Source of the DNA: Streptosporangium sandarakinum
Lineage (GTDB): Bacteria > Actinomycetota > Actinomycetes > Streptosporangiales > Streptosporangiaceae
Length of the DNA: 64,000 bases
Reading direction: 5' to 3'
Assembly (NCBI RefSeq): GCF_013409935.1
Contig: NZ_JACCCO010000001.1
Location: 1,798,001 to 1,862,000, forward strand
Shown here: positions 25,170 to 32,215 of the stretch, piece by piece
Numbering within the stretch: position 1 is the first letter of the stretch
How the letters are laid out: every line of letters begins with the position of its first letter
The notes under the pieces: generated by a model
Databases searched by the model: none
What the model saw: only the letters and a program-made list of their open reading frames with translations
What the model was told of the DNA's origin: nothing
Position numbers and translations under genes: made by a program

Positions 25170-25942
25170 TACGACAGAGACTCCGTCAGTCGGGTCATCC
25201 GCTGGGCCACGATCACCACGGTGAAGCTCACCGCCAGCAGCAGGGTCGCCAGCGCGTTGATCTCCGGGGTGACCCCGAAGCGGACCATTGAGTAGATGAC
25301 GATGGGCAGGGTCGGCGTGGTCGGCGCCGCGGTGAAGAACGCGATGACGAACTCGTCGACGGACAGCGTGAACGCCAGCAGCGCGCCCGCGGCCACACCG
25401 GGCGCGAGCTGCGGCAGCGTGACGCGGAAGAACGTGGCCAGCGGCGTGGCGCCGAGGTCCCGGGACGCCTCCTCCAGGGAGGTGTCGGCGTGGGTGAGCC
25501 GGGTGCGGACCACCGCGGTGACGAACGCCATGCCGAACACGGCGTGGGCCAGCAGCACCGAGTGCAGCCCGAGCGTCATCTTGACCGCGGCGTAGAACAC
25601 CAGCAGGCCGATGCCCAGCACGAGGTCGGGCAGCACGGCCGGCAGCACACCCAGCGCGTCCAGCACCCGCGACCTGGTGTGGCGGGCCAGGCCCACCGCG
25701 AGCAGGGTGCCGAGGACGGTGGACAGCACCGTGGACCCGGCGGCCACGACGAGCGTGTTGACCAGGCCCTCGCGGATGGTCGCGTTGCCGGCGAGCTCGC
25801 CGTACCACTTCAGGCTGAACCCGGCGAAGACGTAGGGCGACTTCCCGGCGTTGAACGACATGGCGACGAGCACCACGATCGGCGTGTAGAGGAAGACGTA
25901 GGTCACCCAGAAGGGCACGTACAACAGGCGCGGTCTACGCAC
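25169..25942 (-). CDS. Polyamine-type ABC transporter permease (PotC-like)
   Basis: The 257-residue membrane protein has about six helices. It starts RPRLLYVPFWVTYVFLYTPI, and the EAA loop is LEEASRDLGATPLATFFRVTLPQ in two pieces. It overlaps the upstream PotB-like gene by 8 bases and the ATPase by one base. The paired PotB/PotC arrangement with a PotD-like lipoprotein indicates the spermidine/putrescine importer family. Confidence 0.92.
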   Translation of the reverse strand: MRRPRLLYVPFWVTYVFLYTPIVVLVAMSFNAGKSPYVFAGFSLKWYGELAGNATIREGLVNTLVVAAGSTVLSTVLGTLLAVGLARHTRSRVLDALGVLPAVLPDLVLGIGLLVFYAAVKMTLGLHSVLLAHAVFGMAFVTAVVRTRLTHADTSLEEASRDLGATPLATFFRVTLPQLAPGVAAGALLAFTLSVDEFVIAFFTAAPTTPTLPIVIYSMVRFGVTPEINALATLLLAVSFTVVIVAQRMTRLTESLS

Positions 25943-26816
25943 GACGGGAACTCCAGGCCTGCAGCAGCAGCAGGACGATCAGTACGGCGAGCAGCGCCAG
26001 CGACAGCGTGGCGCCGAACGGCCAGTCGCGCGCGTTGAGGAACTGGTCGCGGATCAGGTTGCCGACCATGATCGATCGCCCGCCGCCGAGCAGTTCGGGG
26101 ATGACGAAGTTGCCGAAGCTCGGCACGAAGACGAACAGGCAGCCGGTGACGATGCCCGGAAGAGTCAGCGGCAACGTCACCGACACGAACGTGCGGGCCG
26201 GCCGGGCACCGAGGTTGGCCGACGCCTCGCGCAGCTGCGGGTCGAGCTTCTCGATCGCGGCGTACAGCGGGAGCACCATCAGCGGCAGGTAGGAGTAGAC
26301 CAGGCCGGTGACGATGGTGCCCTCGTTGTACAGCAGCTCCAGCGGCTTGTCGACCAGGCCGAGCTTCACCAGCGTGGAGTTGACCAGGCCGGGGCCGCTC
26401 AGTAGAACGATCCAGGCGTAGATGCGGACCAGGAAGTTGGTCCAGAAGGGCAGCACGATCGCCACCAGCGCGATCGTCTTCCACTTCCGCGGCAGCTGCG
26501 CGATCAGGTAGGCCGTGGGGTAGCCGACGAGCAGGGCGACCAGCGTGGCGAGCCCGGCCAGTTTCAGCGAGCCGACGACCACGTCGAGGTAGAGCGGCTC
26601 GAGCAGGCGGGTGAAGTTCTCCCCGGTCGCCTCGTAGACGACACCGCCGAACCGTCCCCGGCGGAACAGCGTGTAGCTGAGCACCATCCCCAACGGGATC
26701 AGCAGGAAGACGATCAGGTAGGTGAGGCCGGGGCCGAGGAAGGCCAGTCGTCCGATCACACGCGACCGGTGCGACCGCGAGCCCGCGGCCGCGCCGGAGA
26801 CGGTGGAAGATGTCAC
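25935..26816 (-). CDS. Polyamine-type ABC transporter permease (PotB-like)
   Basis: The 293-residue permease starts at GTG 26816, overlapping the binding-protein stop as GTGA. After a polar N-terminus there are about six helices, starting LAFLGPGLTYLIVFLLIPLG. The EAA loop is in LREASANLGARPARTFVSVT, and FVPSFGNFVIPELLGG is typical of PotB. It forms a heterodimer with the 25169-25942 product. Confidence 0.93.
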   Translation of the reverse strand: MTSSTVSGAAAGSRSHRSRVIGRLAFLGPGLTYLIVFLLIPLGMVLSYTLFRRGRFGGVVYEATGENFTRLLEPLYLDVVVGSLKLAGLATLVALLVGYPTAYLIAQLPRKWKTIALVAIVLPFWTNFLVRIYAWIVLLSGPGLVNSTLVKLGLVDKPLELLYNEGTIVTGLVYSYLPLMVLPLYAAIEKLDPQLREASANLGARPARTFVSVTLPLTLPGIVTGCLFVFVPSFGNFVIPELLGGGRSIMVGNLIRDQFLNARDWPFGATLSLALLAVLIVLLLLQAWSSRRA

Positions 26817-27943
26817 TTCGCTGCCTTGACCTCGGTCTGGAGGCGGCTGAACTTGGTCGAGTCCTCGCCCAGGTCGATGATCGACTCACCCTGCAGGAGC
26901 TGGGCGGGGGTCATCTGCAGCGGGGTGTTGTCGGCCTTGAGCTTGGCGTCCACCTGGTCCATGGCGGCCTTGTTGGGCACCTTGTACAGGATGTTCTCCG
27001 CGGCCCAGCCGTGGATCTCCGGGCTGAGGATGTAGTTGATCAGCGCGTGGGCGGCCTCCTTGTTCTTGGAGGACTTCAGGATCACCATGGTGTCCACCCA
27101 GAGGTCGCTGCCCTCCTTGGGCACCACGAACTTGATGTTCTTCTCGGTGGTGGGGCACCAGCCGTCCCACGCCTCGACCATCACGGCCTCGCCCGACTTG
27201 AGCTTGTCGCCGAAGGTGGTGTCGTCGTAGCCGAGCAGGTGTGGCTTGGCCGCCAGCAGCTTCTCCTTGACCTTGGCCAGTTCCTCGTCGCTGCGGGTGT
27301 TGACCGAGTAGCCGAGCGCCTTGACGGCGGGCAGGGCCAGCCAGCGCTCGGTGGTCATCATCGTGACCTTCTTCTCGGCGTCGGCGGGCGGGTTGAGGAT
27401 GTCGTTCCAGCTCGCCGGCGGCGTCTTCACCAGGTCGGAGCGGTAGCAGATGCCGGTGGTGCCCCAGGTGTAGGGGACGGAGAAGACGTTGCCCTTGTCG
27501 TAGGCCAGTTCCTTGGCCTCGGGGTAGAGGTTGGCGAGGTTGGGGATGAGCTCGGGGTGGAGCGGCTCCAGCAGCCCGGCCTCGTTGAGCGCCTGGGCGT
27601 ACTGGCCGGAGACGAACGCCACGTCGATGCCGGTGTCGGCGCCCGAGGTCAGCTTGGCCATGGCGACCTCGTTGGTGTCGTGCAGCGTCACCTTGAGGTC
27701 GAACTTGAGCTTCTCCTTGACCTTCTCGGGAAGCTCCTTGGGCGTGTAGTCGGCCCACACGGTGACGGTGACGCTTTGTTTCGTCAGGTCGGCGTTCGGG
27801 TTGAGCTGTGCGGCCGCGGCGGTGGCGCCGGAGTCCGCGGCGGTGGTATCTCCGGAGCCTCCGCCGCAGGCGGATACGGCGAGGGCCAGGCCGGTGACCA
27901 GCACGGCGGCGGGAAGGGAACGAGGGGACCGAGCACGGAACAC
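26813..27943 (-). CDS. Polyamine-type ABC transporter substrate-binding lipoprotein (PotD-like)
   Basis: Extracellular receptor of the importer, 376 residues. The GTG at 27943 was chosen because GAAGGAG lies 8 bases upstream and it is followed by a lipoprotein signal ending LALAVSACGGG. The PotD fold shows YTPKELPEKVKEK, SVPYTWGTTGICYRSDL, PASWNDILNPP and GYSVNTRSDEEL. It is first in the minus-strand unit SBP-PotB-PotC-PotA and divergent from the probable glucosamine kinase gene. The exact polyamine or amine is not decided by sequence. Confidence 0.92.
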   Translation of the reverse strand: MFRARSPRSLPAAVLVTGLALAVSACGGGSGDTTAADSGATAAAAQLNPNADLTKQSVTVTVWADYTPKELPEKVKEKLKFDLKVTLHDTNEVAMAKLTSGADTGIDVAFVSGQYAQALNEAGLLEPLHPELIPNLANLYPEAKELAYDKGNVFSVPYTWGTTGICYRSDLVKTPPASWNDILNPPADAEKKVTMMTTERWLALPAVKALGYSVNTRSDEELAKVKEKLLAAKPHLLGYDDTTFGDKLKSGEAVMVEAWDGWCPTTEKNIKFVVPKEGSDLWVDTMVILKSSKNKEAAHALINYILSPEIHGWAAENILYKVPNKAAMDQVDAKLKADNTPLQMTPAQLLQGESIIDLGEDSTKFSRLQTEVKAAK

Positions 27944-28073
27944 GGCCGCTACTCCTTCGGAATTCAGGTTAAGTGGGGCAGCCCGGCCGTAACGGACACG
28001 GCAGACCAAAGCAGGAGTGTTGCAGGCAAGAATATCTTGAGCAAGACTTTGCCCGACAACGTCACAGGGAAGT

Positions 28074-29222
28074 TTGATCAGTTTGTTAAATCCACGTTCA
28101 GTCTGGGAGCGTCTCAACGACGCGCCGCGGGCTGGTGACGGGCGAAGCAGCGAACTCATCAGGGCTCTGAACTGCAAGATTCCAGCCCCGTTCGCTGTCA
28201 GACGCTTCCATCCGCTTCCCTCGGCGGGCCTCGATGACTTTTCTACAGATATTCAACTGGCATCGGTTCCCGAGCCGTCTCCGGCGGCCGAGCGCGGCTT
28301 CGACGTCGACCAGACCAACCACTCCGTGATCGTCTCCGAGAGCGTCGTGGTCAAGTGGCTCACCCCGCCCGCGCCGCTCCCCGCGCCGACACCCGATGTT
28401 TTCGCCCACCTAACCGCAGTAGGGTTCACCGCCACGGCTATGCCCTACGCGGCGGTGTCCCGGCATGACGACGAGGGTGAGGTGCTACTCGCCCTCGTCA
28501 CCGCATACCTGCCCGGCGCCTCGGATGGCTGGGAGTGGTGCGTGGACGAGGCGGTGGCCGACAACGCTGGCTTCGCCACCGAGCTCGGCATCTTGACAGC
28601 GGACCTGCATGCCGCGATGGCCACCCCGTCAGAGACCTTCCCCGACCCAGTACAGTACGTCCCGGCACACCCAGAGCCACACGCCCGCGCCCTGAGGGCT
28701 CTGCGGGAGGCGCTCGCGCTCATCGATGGCGAAGACGGCGCCTGGCTAATGGCCCGCGCGCAGGACTTCTTGGCCGCGCTCGACCCGCTCGCCCGGATCA
28801 GCAACGTCCCGCTGATCCGCATCCACGGCGACCTGCACGTGGGCCAAATCTTGCGCTGGCGGAACGGCTACGCCGTCATCGACTTCGACGGCAATCCCAC
28901 GGTCACCGACGCTAGCCCTTTCCAGCCCGCGGCTCGTGATCTCGCCCAGTTGACCACTAGCCTCGAACACGTCAGCCAGGTCGCCATACAGCGTTACGAC
29001 ATCAATCCTTCAACTGCAGAGGAATGGACGAGCACCGCCCGAGACAGGTTAAAGTCGGCATACTATGCCCGCCTAGGAGAGCATGGTCAGTCCACCTTGC
29101 TGGATTCCTCCTTGCTGCGCCCCTTTGAAATCGAGCAAGAGCTCCGAGAGCTCATCTACTCCGCCCGCCACCTTCCACGCTGGCGCTATGCGCCGATGGG
29201 CGTCCTAAGAAGTTGGTTCTAA
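28074..29222 (+). CDS. Probable glucosamine kinase (maltokinase/APH-like fold), uncertain 5' end
   Basis: It resembles the actinobacterial GlcN kinase class related to maltokinases: VDQTNHSVIV with VVVKW near 80-100, catalytic loop IRIHGDLHVGQILRW near 248, VIDFDGNP near 265, and EQELRELIYSARHLPRWRY near the end. It would phosphorylate glucosamine with ATP. The only start in frame before the conserved part is TTG at 28074 or 28083, and the first 75 residues look degenerate and shorter than in relatives, so the 5' end may be truncated. Base composition is less GC-rich than its neighbours. A strong terminator follows. Confidence 0.75.
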   Translation: MISLLNPRSVWERLNDAPRAGDGRSSELIRALNCKIPAPFAVRRFHPLPSAGLDDFSTDIQLASVPEPSPAAERGFDVDQTNHSVIVSESVVVKWLTPPAPLPAPTPDVFAHLTAVGFTATAMPYAAVSRHDDEGEVLLALVTAYLPGASDGWEWCVDEAVADNAGFATELGILTADLHAAMATPSETFPDPVQYVPAHPEPHARALRALREALALIDGEDGAWLMARAQDFLAALDPLARISNVPLIRIHGDLHVGQILRWRNGYAVIDFDGNPTVTDASPFQPAARDLAQLTTSLEHVSQVAIQRYDINPSTAEEWTSTARDRLKSAYYARLGEHGQSTLLDSSLLRPFEIEQELRELIYSARHLPRWRYAPMGVLRSWF

Positions 29223-29230
29223 CATAAAAA

Positions 29231-29276
29231 GCCGGGGCCATGCGACCAAACATAGCTGTGGTCGCATGGCCCCGGC
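29231..29276. terminator. Perfect bidirectional terminator hairpin
   Basis: An 18-bp perfect stem (29231-29248 with 29259-29276) closes a 10-base loop. AAAAA precedes it (a U-tract for the minus strand). It lies between the convergent kinase and secreted-peptide genes. Confidence 0.9.
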
Positions 29277-29293
29277 GCAGCTCGAGAGCTAGC

Positions 29294-29611
29294 TCACATT
29301 CCGCTGCCGAACTCCATCCTTGCAGCTAGAAGCTTTCCTGCCCCACCGCAATTTACCGAAGAAACATCGTTCGCATAAGCCACCCAGTTTCCATATCTTG
29401 TGTATGTTCCACCCAGGTCACAGTCGCCCACTACTCGCATTCGCTCTTTGCCGCTGTAACCCGTGCAATAGGCCTCTGCCGACCCAAACGCCCCAAGCCA
29501 TTTCGTCAACTTACAACCGCTGGCGGCATACGAAGTAGACACGGAACCAGCGACCAGAGCAGTACTAAGCGAAACAGTAAGTGATGCTACAGCCAGGACT
29601 TTCTTGAGCAT
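29294..29611 (-). CDS. Small secreted four-cysteine protein
   Basis: The 105-residue precursor starts at ATG 29611 with GGAGGGGAG upstream. A Sec signal peptide (LKKVLAVASLTVSLSTALVA, cleavage likely after SYA) leaves a mature domain of about 73 residues with four cysteines (SGCKLT, AYCTG, GDCDLGG, VNCGG), suggesting two disulfides. I do not recognise the family. Its promoter (29652-29680) and terminator are its own, so it is a single-gene unit between the kinase and the SIS gene. Base composition is lower in GC than average here. Confidence 0.75.
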   Translation of the reverse strand: MLKKVLAVASLTVSLSTALVAGSVSTSYAASGCKLTKWLGAFGSAEAYCTGYSGKERMRVVGDCDLGGTYTRYGNWVAYANDVSSVNCGGAGKLLAARMEFGSGM

Positions 29612-29651
29612 GAATTTCTCCCCTCCGCCTTTCGTGGCACGAACTCCAATT

Positions 29652-29680
29652 AGGATGCCATTCTCTCCAGGTGCAGTCAA
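29652..29680 (-). promoter_or_regulatory. Promoter of the secreted-protein gene
   Basis: On the minus strand TTGACT (complement of 29675-29680), a 17-base spacer and CATCCT (complement of 29652-29657) form a sigma-70-like promoter about 40 bases before the start codon. Confidence 0.5.
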
Positions 29681-29712
29681 GATCTCATTTTGCTAGACCC
29701 GAGAAGGAAAAA

Positions 29713-29741
29713 TTCCTTCATTCCCATTTTTAATATATAGT
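29713..29741 (+). promoter_or_regulatory. Possible promoter of the SIS-domain gene
   Basis: TATAGT at 29736-29741 in an unusually AT-rich patch is a good -10; the -35 TTCCTT (29713-29718, spacer 17) is weak. The start codon GTG lies 25 bases after the -10, with AAGGAG between. Confidence 0.4.
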
Positions 29742-29765
29742 AAACCTGGCAATTAAGGAGAGAAC

Positions 29766-30719
29766 GTGAACCCCGAGCTGTACCTCGCCGACCTGGAGGC
29801 CAAGCCCGCCGCGCTGACCGGGCTGGCGGACGCCCTGGAGGCCGGCGACCCGTTCGGCGCCCTGCCGCCCGCCGTACGGCGGGTCCTCTTCCTCGGCATG
29901 GGCAGCTCCCGCTACGCCGCCGGGGTCGCCGCGGCTCGCCTGCGGGCGGCGGGGATCGACGCGGTCGCCGAGTACGCCTCCGCCGCCACCTCCTACCCGC
30001 CGGACCCCGGCACGCTCGTCGTGGCGATCTCCGCGACCGGCGGCAGCCGGGAGACCCTCGACGCGGTCGCCCGCCACCGGGGCCGGTCGTTCGTCCTGGC
30101 GATGACCAACCGGGACGGCTCGCCCGTCGCCGAGGGCGCCGACCTGACGGTCCCCATGGTCGCCGGTGAGGAGCGCGGCGGGGTGGCCTGCCGCACCTTC
30201 CAGCACACGATCGCACTGCTGCTGGCTCTGCACGGCCGCCTGACCGGCTCGGGCCCGGACGTGCCGGCCCTGCTGCGCCGCGCCGCCGAGGCCGCCGCCG
30301 ACCTGCTGGATCGGCGCGGGGAGTGGCTGGAGCGGGCCGCGGAACTGCTCGACGGCCCGCACGGGGTCTACACGATCGCCCCCGCCGAGCGGCTGTCGTC
30401 CGCCGAGCAGTCGGCGCTGATGTTCCGCGAGGGCCCGCGCCGGGCGGCCGACGCCTGCGAGACGGGCGACTGGGCCCACGTGGACGTCTACCTGACCAAG
30501 ACCCTCGACTACCGGGCGATCCTGTTCCCCGGCTCCGCCTACGACGAGCAGGCCATGGACTGGATCCGGCAGCGGGGCTCCACCGTGCTCACCGTCGGCG
30601 GCGAACTGCCCGGCGCCCGGGACGCCGTCCGATACCGGCACGACGACGACCCCGGCGTCGCCCTGCTCACCGAGACGCTGGTGGCCGAGCTGGTCGCCGC
30701 CCGGTGGTGGATCGGCTGA
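29766..30719 (+). CDS. SIS-domain sugar isomerase/deaminase (GlmS isomerase-like)
   Basis: Two SIS domains in 317 residues, without the N-terminal glutaminase of GlmS. The first has FLGMGSSRYAAGVAAARL near 40 and VVAISATGGSRETLDAV near 80, where Ser/Thr residues bind the sugar phosphate. The second has FREGPRRAADACETGDWAHV. It probably acts on glucosamine-6-phosphate or a related amino-sugar phosphate, which matches the kinase 540 bases upstream on the same strand. The start is GTG 29766 with AAGGAG. Expression appears independent of the kinase because a terminator lies between. Confidence 0.85.
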   Translation: MNPELYLADLEAKPAALTGLADALEAGDPFGALPPAVRRVLFLGMGSSRYAAGVAAARLRAAGIDAVAEYASAATSYPPDPGTLVVAISATGGSRETLDAVARHRGRSFVLAMTNRDGSPVAEGADLTVPMVAGEERGGVACRTFQHTIALLLALHGRLTGSGPDVPALLRRAAEAAADLLDRRGEWLERAAELLDGPHGVYTIAPAERLSSAEQSALMFREGPRRAADACETGDWAHVDVYLTKTLDYRAILFPGSAYDEQAMDWIRQRGSTVLTVGGELPGARDAVRYRHDDDPGVALLTETLVAELVAARWWIG

Positions 30720-30733
30720 GGACCGCCCGCGCG

Positions 30734-30758
30734 GGCCCGCGGGACGCACCCGCGGGCC
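30734..30758. terminator. Terminator between the SIS gene and conservon 3
   Basis: GGCCCGCGGG (30734-30743) pairs with CCCGCGGGCC (30749-30758) around a 5-base loop, in the convergent gap between 30719 and 30835. Confidence 0.65.
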
Positions 30759-30834
30759 GGCGGGGCACCGGCCGCCCACGCCGTACGGACGGCCCACGCC
30801 GTACGACGTGTCCGGCTCCGGCCGCGGGAGCCGG

Positions 30835-31422
30835 TCAGGCCGACATGCCGTGGCCCGCGCGGACCCGCAGAACGTGCTCGACCAGCGTGATGAGCGTGCG
30901 CTTGACGGAGTCGCGCGAGCGCGCGTCGATGGTCACCACCGGGACGTACGGCGCCAGCGCCAGCGCCTCGCGCACCTGCTCCTGGGAGTGGGGGAACTGC
31001 CCGTCCCAGCCGTTGATGGCCACGACGAAGGGCAGCCCGGCCTCCTCGAAGTAGTCGATCGCGGGGAACCCGTCGGCCAGCCTGCGGGTGTCGACCAGCA
31101 CGACCGCGCCGATGGCGCCCTTGACGAGGTCGTCCCACATGAACCAGAACCGGTGCTGACCCGGCGTGCCGAACAGGTACAGGATCAGGTCCTGGGCCAG
31201 CGACACCCGGCCGAAGTCCATCGCCACCGTGGTGGTGGTCTTGTTCGGGGTCAGCCCCAGATCGTCGATGCCGGCGCTGGCGTCGGTCATCACCGCCTCC
31301 GTGGTCAGCGGAAGGATCTCCGAGACCGACCCCACGAACGTGGTCTTCCCGACGCCGAACCCACCGGCGACGACGATCTTCGTCGAGGTCAGGCCGCCGG
31401 AGTTAGAGCCTGCGAAGTCCAC
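30835..31422 (-). CDS. cvnD: Conservon 3 CvnD: small Ras-like GTPase
   Basis: The 195-residue product has the P-loop GGFGVGKTT, GTPGQHRF and INGWDG. The start GTG 31422 overlaps cvnC3 by 20 bases. From the start to about residue 75 the DNA differs from cvnD1 at only about six positions in 270, some of them synonymous, whereas the C-terminal third diverges (FPHSQEQVREALALAPYVP against LHAEEEVREALTLAPHIP). Confidence 0.93.
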   Translation of the reverse strand: MDFAGSNSGGLTSTKIVVAGGFGVGKTTFVGSVSEILPLTTEAVMTDASAGIDDLGLTPNKTTTTVAMDFGRVSLAQDLILYLFGTPGQHRFWFMWDDLVKGAIGAVVLVDTRRLADGFPAIDYFEEAGLPFVVAINGWDGQFPHSQEQVREALALAPYVPVVTIDARSRDSVKRTLITLVEHVLRVRAGHGMSA

Positions 31423-31765
31423 TGAGCACCCTTTCGAGCATGTCGAGATCCGGCTGCCCCTTCTCCAGCTGCGGCTGGTGCAGGCGGACGAGGCCCTCGT
31501 CCGCCATGTCCGCGACGAGCACCCGGGCCACGCCCAGGGGGACCCGCAGCAGGGCGGAGATCTCGGCGACCGACCGGAAGGACCGGCACAGCCTCATGAT
31601 GGCGTCCTGCTCGGGAGTGAGCAGGGCGAGTTCCTCGTCCGTGACGAACGAGGACGAGACCAGCGTCTCCAGCGCCAAGTGGTAGCGGGGCTCGGCGCGG
31701 CCGCCGGTCATCGCGTACGGACGGAACAGGGGCTCCTCGTCCCCGGTCCCGTCGTTACCGATCAT
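31403..31765 (-). CDS. cvnC: Conservon 3 CvnC: DUF742 protein
   Basis: At 120 residues it is the shortest CvnC here. The core begins LFRPYAMTGGRAEPRY, then SFRSVAEISALLRVPLGVAR and LDMLERVLSGLRRL. It lies 27 bases after cvnB3. Its sequence is clearly more distant from CvnC1 than the adjacent cvnD pair is, which contrasts with the near-identity of the cvnD starts. Confidence 0.92.
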   Translation of the reverse strand: MIGNDGTGDEEPLFRPYAMTGGRAEPRYHLALETLVSSSFVTDEELALLTPEQDAIMRLCRSFRSVAEISALLRVPLGVARVLVADMADEGLVRLHQPQLEKGQPDLDMLERVLSGLRRL

Positions 31766-31792
31766 GGCCCTCTCCCGTGACGCGCGCGTTCA

Positions 31793-32215
31793 TCAACGCC
31801 CCCGGGTGGACTGCAGCTCGGCCCGCAGGGCGGGGGTGAGCACCTGGCCGGCCCGGTCGACGAGCAGGGTCATCTGGTAGGCCACCAGGCCCATGTCGCA
31901 CTCGGCGGCGGCCAGCACCGCCAGGCAGGAGCCGTCGCTGATCGCCATGACCAGCAGCAGGCCGCGCTCCATCTCGACCACCGTCTGGGTGACGGATCCG
32001 CCGTCGAAGACGCGGGACGCGCCCACGGTGAGGCTGAGCAGCCCGGCCGCCACGGCGGAGAGCTGGTCGGCGCGGTCATCGGGGAACCCCTCGGAGCTGG
32101 CGAGCCGCAGTCCGTCGGCCGAGACGCACACCGCGTGCGCGACACCGGGGGTGCCGCGGACGAACTCGGTGATCAGCCAGTCGAACCTGCGTGCCTCATG
32201 GCTCAGGGTCGTCAC
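31793..32215 (-). CDS. cvnB: Conservon 3 CvnB: roadblock/LC7 protein
   Basis: The 140-residue roadblock/LC7 product starts with GTG at 32215, inside the cvnA3 stop (4-base overlap). It has FDWLITEFVRGTPGVAH, VSADGLRLASSEGFPDDRADQ and a C-terminal VDRAGQVLTPALRAELQ. It is the expected partner of the adjacent CvnD3 and CvnA3. Confidence 0.93.
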   Translation of the reverse strand: MTTLSHEARRFDWLITEFVRGTPGVAHAVCVSADGLRLASSEGFPDDRADQLSAVAAGLLSLTVGASRVFDGGSVTQTVVEMERGLLLVMAISDGSCLAVLAAAECDMGLVAYQMTLLVDRAGQVLTPALRAELQSTRGR

